NCBI GenBank assembly: GCA_009692115.1
Contig: SHZU01000008.1
Location: 62,001-126,000, forward strand
Direction: 5' to 3'
Length of the DNA stretch: 64,000 nucleotides
DNA from: Gemmatimonadota bacterium
Lineage (GTDB): Bacteria > Gemmatimonadota > Gemmatimonadetes > Gemmatimonadales > GWC2-71-9
Part shown: positions 25,309-34,679 of the stretch, in pieces
Layout: every line of letters starts with the position of its first letter
Position numbering within the stretch: the first letter of the stretch is position 1
Position numbers and translations under genes: made by a program
Notes under the pieces: model-generated
The model's database searches: none
What the model saw: the letters and a program-made list of their open reading frames with translations, nothing else
Told to the model about the DNA's origin: nothing

Positions 25309-25808
25309 TCGTCCAAGACGACTTCGGCGCGGTCATCGTGCCGAGGCGCGATTTCCGGATGGGCATTGAGAACCCGGGCGCAGCTATTCCACCGGAGTAC
25401 CGCATCGTCGTTGCCGGCCGGCCGGATGGCAACGGCCCGTTCGAAGCACTCCATCGCTTCGTGGAACCAGTCGTACGCCAATGCCGACGCGCCGATGCTC
25501 GGGCTCAGCAGTTGGGCATGCCCCCGCCGCTCGTTGATGATGCCGGCGTAGTACTCCCGATCGTACGGCTCTCGAAGCCGGGGCAGCACCTCCCGGGCCC
25601 GCCCAACCGATCCACCCACCCCCCGGGAAATCAAATCGGTCCTGGCCAGGAGCAGCGCGATCAACGCCTCCTGGTTCTCGGGCAGCAGCAGCAAGACGTC
25701 GAGGCAAATACTCTCGGCCCCCTCCGGCTCGTTCAGCAACCGATACCGCTCGGCTCGGGCGAGCGCCGAGGCTACGCCATCCTTGGTGATCGGCTTGAGC
25801 TCGAACAT
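25305..25808 (-). CDS. TPR-like protein at the end of the succinate dehydrogenase operon
   Basis: 167 residues. The pattern of paired helices ARAERYRLLNEPEGAESICLD, LPENQEALIALLLARTDL and YDWFHEAMECFERAVAIRPA resembles tetratricopeptide repeats, ending in an acidic tail. It starts ten bases after sdhB on the same strand. Position suggests an assembly or accessory role for the dehydrogenase, but nothing in the sequence proves it. Confidence 0.7.
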   Translation of the reverse strand: MFELKPITKDGVASALARAERYRLLNEPEGAESICLDVLLLLPENQEALIALLLARTDLISRGVGGSVGRAREVLPRLREPYDREYYAGIINERRGHAQLLSPSIGASALAYDWFHEAMECFERAVAIRPAGNDDAVLRWNSCARVLNAHPEIAPRHDDRAEVVLDD

Positions 25809-25817
25809 GAGGCCTCC

Positions 25818-26573
25818 TTACGGGCCGGGAATCTTGCCGGTGACGATCGTCAGCAACTTGGCCAAGGGATCGAACGCCGCGTCGACCACCCGTTCCTTGA
25901 GCGGAATGATGGCGTTGTCGGTGATCTGAATGCCCTCGGGACAGACCTTGGTGCAGCACTTGGTGATGTTGCAGTAGCCGATGCCGTGGAGCTCCCGCAA
26001 CTCATCGAGGCGGTCTTCGGTATCGAGCGGGTTCATCTCGAGGTTGGCGGTGTAGACGAAGAAACGCGGGCCGATGAACTCGTCGTGGAGGTGGTGATCC
26101 CGGAGGACGTGACAGACGTCCTGGCACAGGAAACACTCGATGCACTTCCGGAACTCTTGGACCCGGTCGACGTCGTCCTGCTGCATCCGCCAGGTGCCGT
26201 CGTCGGCGTCCGGTTTCCGGGGCGCGAACTTCTTGATGCCTTTCTTGACCTGGTAGTTCCAACTGACGTCGGTCACCAAGTCTTTGAGGTGCGGAAACGC
26301 CCGCATCGGCTCGATGGTGACCGGTTCGGTCAGGTCGAGCTGATTGAGCCTCGTCATGCACATCAGGCGGGGCTGGCCGTTGATTTCGGCCGAGCAGGAG
26401 CCGCACTTACCGGCCTTGCAGTTCCATCGGCACGCCAGATCGGTGGCATCCTCCATCTGGATCTGATGGACCGCGTCGAGGACGACCATGCCCTCGGTAA
26501 CCTCGGTGGTATAGTCGGTCAGCTGGCCGGTACCGGCCTCGCCCCGCCAAATCGAAAAGGTCGCCTGTGCCAT
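25818..26573 (-). CDS. sdhB: Succinate dehydrogenase iron-sulfur subunit
   Basis: 251 residues. It carries electrons from FAD to the membrane anchor. Cysteine clusters: CRWNCKAGKCGSC with a later LMC ([2Fe-2S]), CIECFLCQDVC ([4Fe-4S]) and CNITKCCTKVCPEG ([3Fe-4S]). The sdhA stop and this start overlap as TAATG. The sequence pattern fits the actinobacterial-type enzyme, as does the anchor subunit. Confidence 0.95.
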   Translation of the reverse strand: MAQATFSIWRGEAGTGQLTDYTTEVTEGMVVLDAVHQIQMEDATDLACRWNCKAGKCGSCSAEINGQPRLMCMTRLNQLDLTEPVTIEPMRAFPHLKDLVTDVSWNYQVKKGIKKFAPRKPDADDGTWRMQQDDVDRVQEFRKCIECFLCQDVCHVLRDHHLHDEFIGPRFFVYTANLEMNPLDTEDRLDELRELHGIGYCNITKCCTKVCPEGIQITDNAIIPLKERVVDAAFDPLAKLLTIVTGKIPGP

Positions 26574-28384
26574 TACTTCAGCTCCTCGACAATTTTCTTC
26601 AGTTCGTCCCGCATCGGAGGGATAGGGTGCCGGCGGAGTTGCATGGTGCCGTCGGCGCCTTGCTCGATGAGATGGTTGAAGGCCCCGAATTCCGCCTTTT
26701 TGTCTTCGAAATCTTCCCGGAAGTGACCGCCCCGGCTTTCCTGCCTGGCAATAGCCGAGTGGACGATCGCCTCGGACACGATCAAGAGGTTCTTGAGGTC
26801 GATGGCGGTGTGCCAACCCGGATTGTACTCCCGGTTGCCGGGAACCCGCACCGTGGCGGCCCGGGTCTTGAGCTTCTGGAGCCCCTCGAGCGCCTCCACC
26901 ATCTCGCTCTCGCACCGGACGATGCCCACGAGCTTTTGCATCATGATCTGAAGGTCCTGCTGGACCTTATACGGGCTCTCGCCGGTGGGCCGCTCGAACG
27001 GGGCCAGCGCCAGCTTGACCTGCTCGGTGACCTCGCCCTGGTCCGGCGCCATGGCGCTCTGTTCCTTGGCAAAGGCGGCGGCATATTCGCCGGCCCGTTT
27101 TCCGAACACCAGCAAATCCGAAAGTGAGTTGCCGCCGAGCCGGTTGGCGCCATGGAGGCCGGCGGCCGATTCGCCGGCGGCGAAAAGCCCTGGTACGGTG
27201 GACATCTGGGAATCGCCGTCGACCTGGATCCCGCCCATGATGTAATGGGTGGTCGGCCCGATTTCCATCGGTTCCTTGGTGATGTCGATGTCCGCCAGTT
27301 GTTTGAACTGGTGGTACATGCTCGGAAGCTTCTTCTTGATTCGTTCCGGCGCGCCCGGGAGCTTCTCTTTGATCCACTGGATGTCGAGGAACACGCCGCC
27401 GTGCGGGCTGCCCCGGCCGTCTCGCACTTCGCGCATGATACAACGGGCCACGTGGTCGCGGGTCAGCAGTTCCGGCGGGCGCCGGGCGTCCTTGTCTCCC
27501 ATCACGTAGCGCCAGCCCTCTTCGGGCGTGTCGGCGGTCTGGGCTTTGTAGTTGTCGGGGATGTCGTTGAACATGAAGCGCTCGCCCCGGTTGTTGAGCA
27601 AAACGCCGCCTTCGCCGCGAACCCCTTCGGTCACCAAAATCCCTTTGACGCTCGGCGGCCACACCATGCCGGTCGGGTGGAACTGGACGAACTCCATGTC
27701 CATCAGCGCGGCGCCCATTTCGTACGCCAGCGCTTGGCCGTCGCCGGAGTACTCCCAACTGTTGCTCGTGACCTCGTAGGCCCGGCCCACCCCGCCGGTG
27801 GCGAGCACGATGGCCTTAGCCCGGAACAGCCGGAATTCGCCGTGCTGGCGGTCGTACGCCAGCGCGCCACAAACCCGGCCCGCCTGCTTGAAGAGGGTGA
27901 CGATCGTCACCTCCATGTGGACGTCGATCCCTTGGTGGATCCCGTGGTCCTGGAGGGTCCGGATCATTTCGAGGCCGGTTCGGTCGCCGACGTGCGCCAG
28001 CCGGGGATACCGGTGGCCGCCGAAATTCCGCTGGAGGATCTTGCCGTCTTTGGTCCGGTCGAAGACTGCGCCCCAGGCCTCGAGCTCGCGGGCCCGGTCC
28101 GGTGCCTCCTTGGCGTGGAGTTCGGCCATCCGCCAGTTGTTGAGATACTGGCCGCCTCGAAGCGTATCGGTGAAGTGCACCATCCAGTTGTCGCGGTCGT
28201 CGACGTTGCCCATCGCCGCCGCCATGCCCCCCTCGGCCATGACGGTGTGGGCTTTACCGAGGAGCGACTTGCACACCAGGCCGACGGAGACCCCGCGGCC
28301 CGCGGCTTCGATGGCCGCGCGAAGACCGGCGCCGCCGGCGCCGATGACGAGCACGTCGTGATCGAAGGTCTTGACGTCGGTCAT
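26573..28384 (-). CDS. sdhA: Succinate dehydrogenase flavoprotein subunit
   Basis: 603 residues from ATG 28382-28384. It oxidises succinate to fumarate with covalently bound FAD. Seen: the dinucleotide fold DVLVIGAGGAGLRAAIEAA, the flavin-linked His in GKAHTVMAEGG, the active-site region FVQFHPTGM and GVRGEGGVLLNNRGERFM, HYIMGGIQVD and the late GLFAAGESAAGLHGANRLGG. The order sdhC-sdhA-sdhB-TPR on the minus strand is a single operon. Confidence 0.96.
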   Translation of the reverse strand: MTDVKTFDHDVLVIGAGGAGLRAAIEAAGRGVSVGLVCKSLLGKAHTVMAEGGMAAAMGNVDDRDNWMVHFTDTLRGGQYLNNWRMAELHAKEAPDRARELEAWGAVFDRTKDGKILQRNFGGHRYPRLAHVGDRTGLEMIRTLQDHGIHQGIDVHMEVTIVTLFKQAGRVCGALAYDRQHGEFRLFRAKAIVLATGGVGRAYEVTSNSWEYSGDGQALAYEMGAALMDMEFVQFHPTGMVWPPSVKGILVTEGVRGEGGVLLNNRGERFMFNDIPDNYKAQTADTPEEGWRYVMGDKDARRPPELLTRDHVARCIMREVRDGRGSPHGGVFLDIQWIKEKLPGAPERIKKKLPSMYHQFKQLADIDITKEPMEIGPTTHYIMGGIQVDGDSQMSTVPGLFAAGESAAGLHGANRLGGNSLSDLLVFGKRAGEYAAAFAKEQSAMAPDQGEVTEQVKLALAPFERPTGESPYKVQQDLQIMMQKLVGIVRCESEMVEALEGLQKLKTRAATVRVPGNREYNPGWHTAIDLKNLLIVSEAIVHSAIARQESRGGHFREDFEDKKAEFGAFNHLIEQGADGTMQLRRHPIPPMRDELKKIVEELK

Positions 28385-28385
28385 T

Positions 28386-29186
28386 CTAGAAGATCCGGAA
28401 GTCGGTCCAGATCCCCATCGAGCAGAGCCGGACGTAAATGTCACTGAAGGCAACCGTGAAGAGACTGACCCAGGCCCACCGGTGATGACCCCGGTTGAGG
28501 CATGAAGTGCAATCGTAGGGGACCTTGAACGCCGGCTTTTTGGAGAACTGGTCGCGCCACCCGCCGGCGATATGGCGCATCGAATGGCAGCCGAAGGTGT
28601 AGCCGGCGAGACAGATCGTATTCAACGCCAGCAGCAAACTGCCGATGCCGACGCCGAATGAGGTGGTGCCTTCGGCATTGGCAAACCAAAACGCTTTCCA
28701 GGCGTCGTATCCCAACAGAAACACGAAGACCACCGCAATAGCCATGAAATAGCGGTGGATGTTTTGGAGGATCAGCGGGAAATAGCGTTCGCCAAGATAG
28801 GTGTTGCGCGGTTCGCCGACCGAGCAGCCCGGCGGATCGGCCCAGAACGCCTTATAGTACGAGCCGCGGTAGTAGTAGCAGGTGAAGCGGAACAAGCCCG
28901 GAAACGGGAGGATGATCAGCGCCGGCGAGAACGGGAGCCATCCCGGCCACCAGCCCGGCTTCGGCCCGAACCACGCGTGGGGCGAGTCGCCGAAGATTTC
29001 GGGGCTGTAGAACGGTGACAGGTATGGCCCATGGGTGTAGTGGTTGCCTTGGAAGGCGGCCCAGGTGGCATAGACCACGAACGACGACAGGATCACGAAG
29101 ATCACCGCGGGCTCGACCCACCATGCGTCTTTGCGCATGGTTTGCCCGGCACGGCGCCTGGTGAGGGGGACCGTCACATGGCTCAT
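28386..29186 (-). CDS. sdhC: Succinate dehydrogenase cytochrome b/membrane anchor, actinobacterial type
   Basis: 266 residues from ATG 29184-29186, with about five membrane segments. The diagnostic stretch HGPYLSPFYSP, WFGPKPGWWPGWLPFSPA and FRFTCYYYRGSYYKAFWADP is that of the large single-subunit anchors of actinobacterial succinate dehydrogenases, quite unlike the small SdhC/SdhD of E. coli. Conserved His in QNIHRYF and HSMRHIAGG may bind haem. It docks SdhAB to the membrane and passes electrons to menaquinone (family knowledge). First gene of the operon, followed by sdhA after one base. Confidence 0.9.
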   Translation of the reverse strand: MSHVTVPLTRRRAGQTMRKDAWWVEPAVIFVILSSFVVYATWAAFQGNHYTHGPYLSPFYSPEIFGDSPHAWFGPKPGWWPGWLPFSPALIILPFPGLFRFTCYYYRGSYYKAFWADPPGCSVGEPRNTYLGERYFPLILQNIHRYFMAIAVVFVFLLGYDAWKAFWFANAEGTTSFGVGIGSLLLALNTICLAGYTFGCHSMRHIAGGWRDQFSKKPAFKVPYDCTSCLNRGHHRWAWVSLFTVAFSDIYVRLCSMGIWTDFRIF

Positions 29187-29223
29187 TCGCCAGAGACTCC
29201 GGTACGATTGTGGAGGTTGTGCT

Positions 29224-29667
29224 ATGGAAAAACGGACCCGCAAAGGGAGGATACTCGGACAAGGGGCTTCGAGCCAGTGGGCAATCATGGCAGTGGTGGC
29301 CCTGGGCTTCCTCCTGGCCCAACCGGCCCGGGCCCAAGCTCGGGTTCCTCTGCCGGTGGCGGCGGATTCCTCCGGGGTGTTGAGTGCCATCCGGGCGATC
29401 GATCTCCGGCAATGATGCCGCTGTCCGACGTTGGTACTGGATTCGATGGTCCGCCGGGCGCCCAAGGTTCGGATGTTCGACGTGCTGGAGGAGCGGCCGG
29501 CCTTCGTCCTCTCGGCGGCAGGCGTGGCGCTGGTGCCGCCCGGTCAGGACGCCCGGCAAGTGCTGATCTTGGTCGGCCCGCCGAACGGGGTGGCGGCCGG
29601 CCATTTGGTCGGGCTCGAGATTCATCGCGCGGCGTGGCGGGTTCTCCAGGTCCGGAATGTCTACTAG
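29224..29667 (+). pseudogene. Small secreted protein gene interrupted by an in-frame TGA
   Basis: ATG 29224 opens a basic N-terminus and a signal peptide (AIMAVVALGFLLAQPARAQA), then the frame stops at TGA 29413-29415 after IRAIDLRQ. The same frame continues without a break, CRCPTLVLDSMVRRAPKVR, to TAG 29665-29667. With the TGA read as an amino acid the product is 147 residues. I take it as one gene carrying a nonsense codon (TGG to TGA is the simplest cause) or, less likely, a selenocysteine codon; CxC lies right after it. Function unknown. The end overlaps the chrA start. Confidence 0.55.
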
Positions 29668-30949
29668 TGCCGGCCCCACCCTTCGCGAGGCCACCCGGGT
29701 GTGGCTCCGGGTTGGGCTGATTGGATTTGGCGGCCCCGCCGGTCAGATCGCGATCCTCCATCAGGAAGTCGTGACCGAGCGCCGGTGGGTTTCGGAAGAC
29801 CGATTTCTTCATGCGTTGAACTTCTGCACCCTGCTGCCCGGGCCCGAGGCTCAGCAGCTGGCGACCTATCTGGGCTGGCTGCTCCACGGGGCCCGCGGCG
29901 CCCTGATTGCAGGGACGCTGTTCGTGCTGCCGGGAGTCGTGATCCTGCTCGGGCTCTCCGCCCTCTATGCGACCGTCGGCACCGTGGGGCCGGTGGCGGC
30001 GGTGTTTGCGGGGATCAAGCCGGCCGTCCTCGCGATCGTCGTGGACGCCCTCCGGAGGATCGGTGGGCGGGCCCTCAAGCGCCGGGGTCATTGGGCCATC
30101 GCCGGGGCCGCGTTTGTCGCCCTATTTGCGTTGGCGGTTCCGTTTCCGATCGTGGTGCTGGTGGCGGGCCTCATCGGCTGGTGGATGCCAGGGGGTTCAG
30201 AGGTTTCCGTACCGGCGCCGACCGAACCACCCTCCTTTGCCCGGACCATCGGCGTGCTCGGGACTGGGCTGATCGTGTGGTGGCTCCCGATCGCTTTCGT
30301 CGCGACGGCCCTCGGTCCCCACCATCTCTTCGTTGATCTCGGCGTGTTCTTCAGCAAAGCGGCGGTGGTCACGTTCGGGGGAGCGTACTCCGTCCTTGTC
30401 TATGTCAGCCAGGAGGCGGTGAGCGGGTACGGCTGGCTTTCGGCATCGGAGATGCTCGATGGGTTGGCCCTCGCCGAGACGACGCCGGGCCCGTTGATCC
30501 TGGTGCTCCAGTTTGTCGGGTTCCTGGCGGGCTATCGACTTGGCGCTCCGGTGGCCGGCTTGATGGGCGGACTGGCCGGCTCACTGATCACGATGTGGGC
30601 CACGTTCGTGCCGAGTATGCTGCTGGTGTTGGTCGGGGCGCCCTATGTGGAGCGGCTCCGTCGACACCGCCCGTTGAGTGGTGCGTTGTCCGCCATCACG
30701 GCGGCGGTCGTCGGGGTGATTGCGAACTTGGCGGTCTGGTTCGCGCTTCACGTCGTATTCGGGCGGGTGGACCGGATCGAGGTTGGGCCGCTCAATGTCA
30801 CGGTACCGGTATGGTCGACGGCCGATCCATTTGGCCTGGCGCTTGCGGTGGTCGCGATGGTTGCCATGCTTCGGTATCGGGTCGGGATGCTGACGGTGTT
30901 GGCGGGGGCGGCTCTGGCCGGGTTGTTACGATGGTTCCTCGTTAGCTGA
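29657..30949 (+). CDS. chrA: Chromate transporter (ChrA family, long form)
   Basis: 430 residues, two homologous halves of about six helices each. First-half signature GLIGFGGPAGQIAILHQEVV, then FLHALNFCTLLPGPEAQQLA; second-half signature VFFSKAAVVTFGGAYSVLVYV, then LDGLALAETTPGPLILVLQFVG. ChrA exports chromate (and possibly sulfate-like anions) from the cytoplasm; in many genomes the true substrate is unproven. The start overlaps the preceding TGA-interrupted gene, and it converges with the MFS gene by eight bases. Confidence 0.9.
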   Translation: MSTSAGPTLREATRVWLRVGLIGFGGPAGQIAILHQEVVTERRWVSEDRFLHALNFCTLLPGPEAQQLATYLGWLLHGARGALIAGTLFVLPGVVILLGLSALYATVGTVGPVAAVFAGIKPAVLAIVVDALRRIGGRALKRRGHWAIAGAAFVALFALAVPFPIVVLVAGLIGWWMPGGSEVSVPAPTEPPSFARTIGVLGTGLIVWWLPIAFVATALGPHHLFVDLGVFFSKAAVVTFGGAYSVLVYVSQEAVSGYGWLSASEMLDGLALAETTPGPLILVLQFVGFLAGYRLGAPVAGLMGGLAGSLITMWATFVPSMLLVLVGAPYVERLRRHRPLSGALSAITAAVVGVIANLAVWFALHVVFGRVDRIEVGPLNVTVPVWSTADPFGLALAVVAMVAMLRYRVGMLTVLAGAALAGLLRWFLVS

Positions 30950-32456
30950 GTCGGCTGACCGCAACGATTCCGGAAGCCGGTTCGCTTGCCCGGCGGACGT
31001 CACCGACCAACCACCGGCTGGCGCCGAGCACCACGATTCCACCGATCAACGCCGCGACCGGCAAGACATAGATCGCCCGGTCGAGGCCGAACCGGTCCGA
31101 CAGCATGCCGACCAGCGGAAACGCAATCGAGTCACCCGCAATATGGATGAAGAGGAGGTACGCCCCGACCACCGTCGTGCCGATCCGGGGCGGGACGACG
31201 TCGAAGATCGTCGCCGTCAGCGGACCGTTGTACATCGTGAGCAGAATGAACGCGACATAGAACACCGGGATGAAGACCGCCGGATCCCGGAGCGACAGCA
31301 GCAAGATTGCGAGCGGGGCGCCCAGGATCAGACTCACGCCGGTGACCAGGACCCGGGCGCTCGGGTAGCGTTTCCGCAACCCGTCGGCCAGCCACCCTCC
31401 GGCCAGCGTGCCGATCGTGCCCGCGATCAAGCCCGCCCCGCCGAGCAGCCGGCTGGCTTCGGCGTTGGTCATGCCTAGCGCCCTGGTGATGAACGTCGGC
31501 GACCACGCCACGATCCCGTTCATGCCGAATGAAATCAACGCCCCGCCCACGAACACATAGACGAGCGTCGGGGTGCCCAGCACCACCCGAAACGCTTGCT
31601 TCAGGTCGGTGACCGCCGCATCGAGGACCTCTTCGCCGGGATCGCCGAGGACCGGGGCGGCCCGGCTCCGCCTGATCCAACTCCGGATGTTCCACGCCAG
31701 CCCGATCCCGGCAAACCCGAGCATGGCGGCTGCGTCGAGGCTCGAGGTGGCGCCGTAGTAGTGGTCGAGGACGTACGCCGCAAACCCGCCAAGCCCGAGG
31801 CCGATCAGCATCGGGGCGCAGGCCATGATCATCGACCCGACGCCGATCCCGATCGACTCGAGTTCCTGTGTCAGGGTTCCGGTTGGCAACGGCCGGGTGG
31901 GATCTTTGAGCCGGACGATGATCGCGGCCAACCCGAAGCCGGGAAGCCCGAGGGCCAGGAACGCCACCCGCCACCCGTAGAGGGCTTCGAGTTGCCCGGC
32001 AATCAGGATCCCGAGCACCCCGCCCACAGCCAGTCCGGACATGAAGATGCCCATGGCCAGGGCCCGGCGGTGGCCCGAGAAATAGTCGGCCACCATCGAG
32101 GCTGAGGCCGCCGCCGCCGCCGCGCCGCCGAACCCGACCAGCGCTCGGGCAACGAACAAGGAGGTGAAGCCCATGGCCAGACCGGACAGAGCGGTGCCGA
32201 GACTCCAAAGGGCAATCCCGCCGGCGATGACCCCGCGGCGGGACCGGAGGTCTCCCAGAAGGCCTAACGGAAGGGCGGCCAGCGAGAACACCAGGACGTA
32301 CGCCGTGCCCAGCCAACCCAGCTGGCCGTCGGTCAGGCCCAGGTCGCGTTTGACCGGTTCGAACAACGCGAAGATCGCGTTCCGCTCGAGATAGTTGAGC
32401 AGATTGGTTGCCGTCAGGACGGCAAGCGCATACCCGCCATACCGCCGATCGTTCAC
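30942..32456 (-). CDS. Major facilitator superfamily transporter
   Basis: 504 residues, twelve predicted helices with a longer central loop at roughly residues 260-290. MFS motif A is seen as [19 protein letters not shown] followed by GDLRSRRGV, with a second-half counterpart [14 protein letters not shown]. The substrate cannot be inferred. The GTG start overlaps the stop of the deoxyhypusine-synthase homologue (GTGA), so it may move a product or precursor of that enzyme. Confidence 0.85.
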   Translation of the reverse strand: MNDRRYGGYALAVLTATNLLNYLERNAIFALFEPVKRDLGLTDGQLGWLGTAYVLVFSLAALPLGLLGDLRSRRGVIAGGIALWSLGTALSGLAMGFTSLFVARALVGFGGAAAAAASASMVADYFSGHRRALAMGIFMSGLAVGGVLGILIAGQLEALYGWRVAFLALGLPGFGLAAIIVRLKDPTRPLPTGTLTQELESIGIGVGSMIMACAPMLIGLGLGGFAAYVLDHYYGATSSLDAAAMLGFAGIGLAWNIRSWIRRSRAAPVLGDPGEEVLDAAVTDLKQAFRVVLGTPTLVYVFVGGALISFGMNGIVAWSPTFITRALGMTNAEASRLLGGAGLIAGTIGTLAGGWLADGLRKRYPSARVLVTGVSLILGAPLAILLLSLRDPAVFIPVFYVAFILLTMYNGPLTATIFDVVPPRIGTTVVGAYLLFIHIAGDSIAFPLVGMLSDRFGLDRAIYVLPVAALIGGIVVLGASRWLVGDVRRASEPASGIVAVSRLS

Positions 32457-33601
32457 GTCCGGACTTTTTTGGCTTTCTGGGCCCGGTCGTTTCGGAATTT
32501 AAGCGCCGACTGATACTCGCGAACCAGCCGGGTCATCATGGCGTCCCGTTTGTGATAGAGCCGTTTGAGCCGCCGCTTGCCGACCCGGGCCTTGGCGTAG
32601 GCCGTCAGCAGTGGCAGTGACACGGTGTTGTCGAGGTAGCACACCACGGTGCCCGGCAGCATGTCAGGGTCGATCTTGCCCCAACTCACCGCCTCACCCG
32701 GGGTGGCCCCGGACAGGCCCCCGGTGTCGGGCCGGGCATCGGTGAGCTGGAGGAAGAAGTCGTGGCCCCGCTCGTCGATCCCCAGCACTTCCTGAATCTG
32801 GGGCTCGGTCTGAAGGAGGAAATTCTTGGGACTGCCGCCGCCGACAATCAGGGCGCCGCTCTTACCGCCGGCCCGTTTGGCCTCGAGCACGATGGCCGCG
32901 GTTTCGTTGACGTCCGCGCTGACGTCGAACCGGAGCTTGCTGCCCGACAGCGCCTGCTCGGCGACGTTCATGCCGATCGAGCTGTCACCCGGCGAGCTGG
33001 TGTAGATCGGAACTCCAAGCTCATGGGCTACGCTCAGCACCGACCGTTTGCGGAGTCCCAGGGCCTTTTCCCGGGCCCGAATGTAGCCGCCCAGCAGGTA
33101 GTGATATTCGGCGCTGCTCATTGGCTTCTGGAATTCTGGCCGGGCGGAGACTTCCCGGATGAACGCATCGGTCGACAACAACACCGAATAGTCGAAGAAG
33201 ATGTCGTAGATCCGGACCACGCCTTGGTTGCGGAGCACCACATCGTCCGCGAACGGGGTGCCCTGATGGAGTGCGAGGCCGAGCGCGAAATGGGCGTCAT
33301 GGTAGAGGTTGGCGCCGGTCGAGATCATCCAGTCGACGAACCCGGCTTCGAGGAGCGGAATGAGGGTGCTCATCCCGATGCCGGCCGGCGTCATTGCCCC
33401 CGTCAGGCTCATCCCGATCGTCACCTTCGGCTTCAGCATCTGCTGCGTAAAGAGCTGACACGCCTCCTTGAGCCGGCCGGCGTTGTAGGCCAGGAAGGCG
33501 TTGTCGATCAAGTCGGCCACCCGCTCCTTGCCGGTGATGGCTTTCGGGTTGATCCGGGGTCCCTTGAGGAACCTGCCGGAGGGAAGCTTGGTCTTGGCCA
33601 T
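32453..33601 (-). CDS. Deoxyhypusine synthase-family protein (bacterial homologue)
   Basis: 382 residues from ATG 33599-33601. The family transfers the aminobutyl group of spermidine: in eukaryotes to eIF5A, in some bacteria to putrescine to make homospermidine. Seen: [50 protein letters not shown] and [17 protein letters not shown], where the Lys of VSWGK matches the catalytic lysine. Bacteria lack the eIF5A target, so a polyamine role is the best guess. It forms a coupled group with the LOG-type gene and the MFS transporter. Confidence 0.85.
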   Translation of the reverse strand: MAKTKLPSGRFLKGPRINPKAITGKERVADLIDNAFLAYNAGRLKEACQLFTQQMLKPKVTIGMSLTGAMTPAGIGMSTLIPLLEAGFVDWMISTGANLYHDAHFALGLALHQGTPFADDVVLRNQGVVRIYDIFFDYSVLLSTDAFIREVSARPEFQKPMSSAEYHYLLGGYIRAREKALGLRKRSVLSVAHELGVPIYTSSPGDSSIGMNVAEQALSGSKLRFDVSADVNETAAIVLEAKRAGGKSGALIVGGGSPKNFLLQTEPQIQEVLGIDERGHDFFLQLTDARPDTGGLSGATPGEAVSWGKIDPDMLPGTVVCYLDNTVSLPLLTAYAKARVGKRRLKRLYHKRDAMMTRLVREYQSALKFRNDRAQKAKKVRT

Positions 33602-33614
33602 AGATTCTGACTCG

Positions 33615-34313
33615 TTATTTCGTCGGGCGGCGGTGGGAAATGATCGCATTGGCGGCGACCGTCGGGTCGTCGGCCATCGTGAACATGTCGAGGTCGGCGG
33701 GATGTACTTTGCCCTCGGCGGCCATGGTGTCCTTGATCCAGGCAACCATCGGGCCCCAGTAGTGCGATCCGTAGAGCACTACGGGCATCGAGGCCATCTT
33801 GCCGGTCTGCATCAAGGTCAGAAACTCGAATAACTCGTCCAGGGTGCCGTAGCCCCCGGGAAACGCGATGACCGCTTTGGAGTATTTGGCCAGCATCGTT
33901 TTCCGGACGAAGAAGAACCGGAAAAACATCTTCAAGCGAACGTACGGGTTGGTGTCCTGCTCGTGCGGCAACTCGATGCTGCAGCCGATCGAAAGCCCGT
34001 TGCCTTCGACCGCGCCCTTGTTGGCCGCTTCCATGATGCCCGGTCCGCCCCCGGTAATGATCGGGTACCCCGCTTCCGCCAGCAGCCGGGCGGTGTCGCA
34101 AGCCGCTTGGTAGTAAGGATCGGTGGCGGCCGTCCGGGCCGAGCCGATGATGGTCACCCCGTCGGTCACGTCGGCGAGGCGCTCGAATCCTTCGACGAAC
34201 TCGCCCATGATCCGAAGCACCCGCCACGGGTCGGTCTTCCGGATGTCGAGCAGCTGCTCGTCGGCGGTCGTGCCGGCGGGCGGATTAGGATGTTCGAGCC
34301 GGTTGGTTTTCAA
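33615..34313 (-). CDS. LOG-family (lysine-decarboxylase-like) nucleoside monophosphate phosphoribohydrolase
   Basis: 232 residues from TTG 34313; the start is uncertain because the ribosome site is weak. The motifs [14 protein letters not shown] and [13 protein letters not shown] are the signature of the TIGR00730/LOG family, whose members cleave cytokinin-type or ordinary nucleotide 5'-monophosphates into base and ribose phosphate. Despite the old name they do not decarboxylate lysine. The gene is 13 bases upstream of the deoxyhypusine-synthase homologue. Whether the two share a pathway is unknown. Confidence 0.85.
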   Translation of the reverse strand: MKTNRLEHPNPPAGTTADEQLLDIRKTDPWRVLRIMGEFVEGFERLADVTDGVTIIGSARTAATDPYYQAACDTARLLAEAGYPIITGGGPGIMEAANKGAVEGNGLSIGCSIELPHEQDTNPYVRLKMFFRFFFVRKTMLAKYSKAVIAFPGGYGTLDELFEFLTLMQTGKMASMPVVLYGSHYWGPMVAWIKDTMAAEGKVHPADLDMFTMADDPTVAANAIISHRRPTK

Positions 34314-34375
34314 CGTGGTCCCATGAGAATGTGCCGCGGGAATATAGCCGGAGCCGCTATATTGTCCCGGAAGCT

Positions 34376-34666
34376 ATGGACTCTCCACCTCGCATCGAAC
34401 CTGCAGCCGCCCGATCGTGGGGTTCCCTGGCTACCGCCCTGGTTGGCCCGGCGCTCGTCAACCCTCGGCTGGCTCTCGACCTGATCAAGACCGGCTGGGC
34501 CTTCCGCCGCCGAAATTGGTGGGGCCGGGCCCCGTTCCTGCCGCTGCCCGATCCGACCTACCTCCGGTGGCGAATGTACACCGCCTACGGCGATGAGGCG
34601 GCCGTGCCGCCGGTCGAAGATGTGGTCCGGTTTGCCCGCTGGCGCCGGGAGACCATGCGGCTTTGA
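34376..34666 (+). CDS. Small protein of unknown function upstream of queG
   Basis: 96 residues from ATG 34376 after CCCGGAAG. A central segment ALVGPALVNPRLALDLIKTGW is weakly hydrophobic; the rest is Trp/Arg-rich (AFRRRNWWGRAPFLPLPDPT, FARWRRETMRL). No family recognised. The composition and in-operon position before queG, 13 bases away, support a real gene. Confidence 0.6.
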   Translation: MDSPPRIEPAAARSWGSLATALVGPALVNPRLALDLIKTGWAFRRRNWWGRAPFLPLPDPTYLRWRMYTAYGDEAAVPPVEDVVRFARWRRETMRL

Positions 34667-34679
34667 CCACCCGGCAGTC

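Noticed and set aside
25122-26726. Open plus-strand frame of about 534 codons across the sdhB region
   Set aside because: Antisense to sdhB and the TPR gene, whose cysteine clusters and coupling prove the minus strand is coding.
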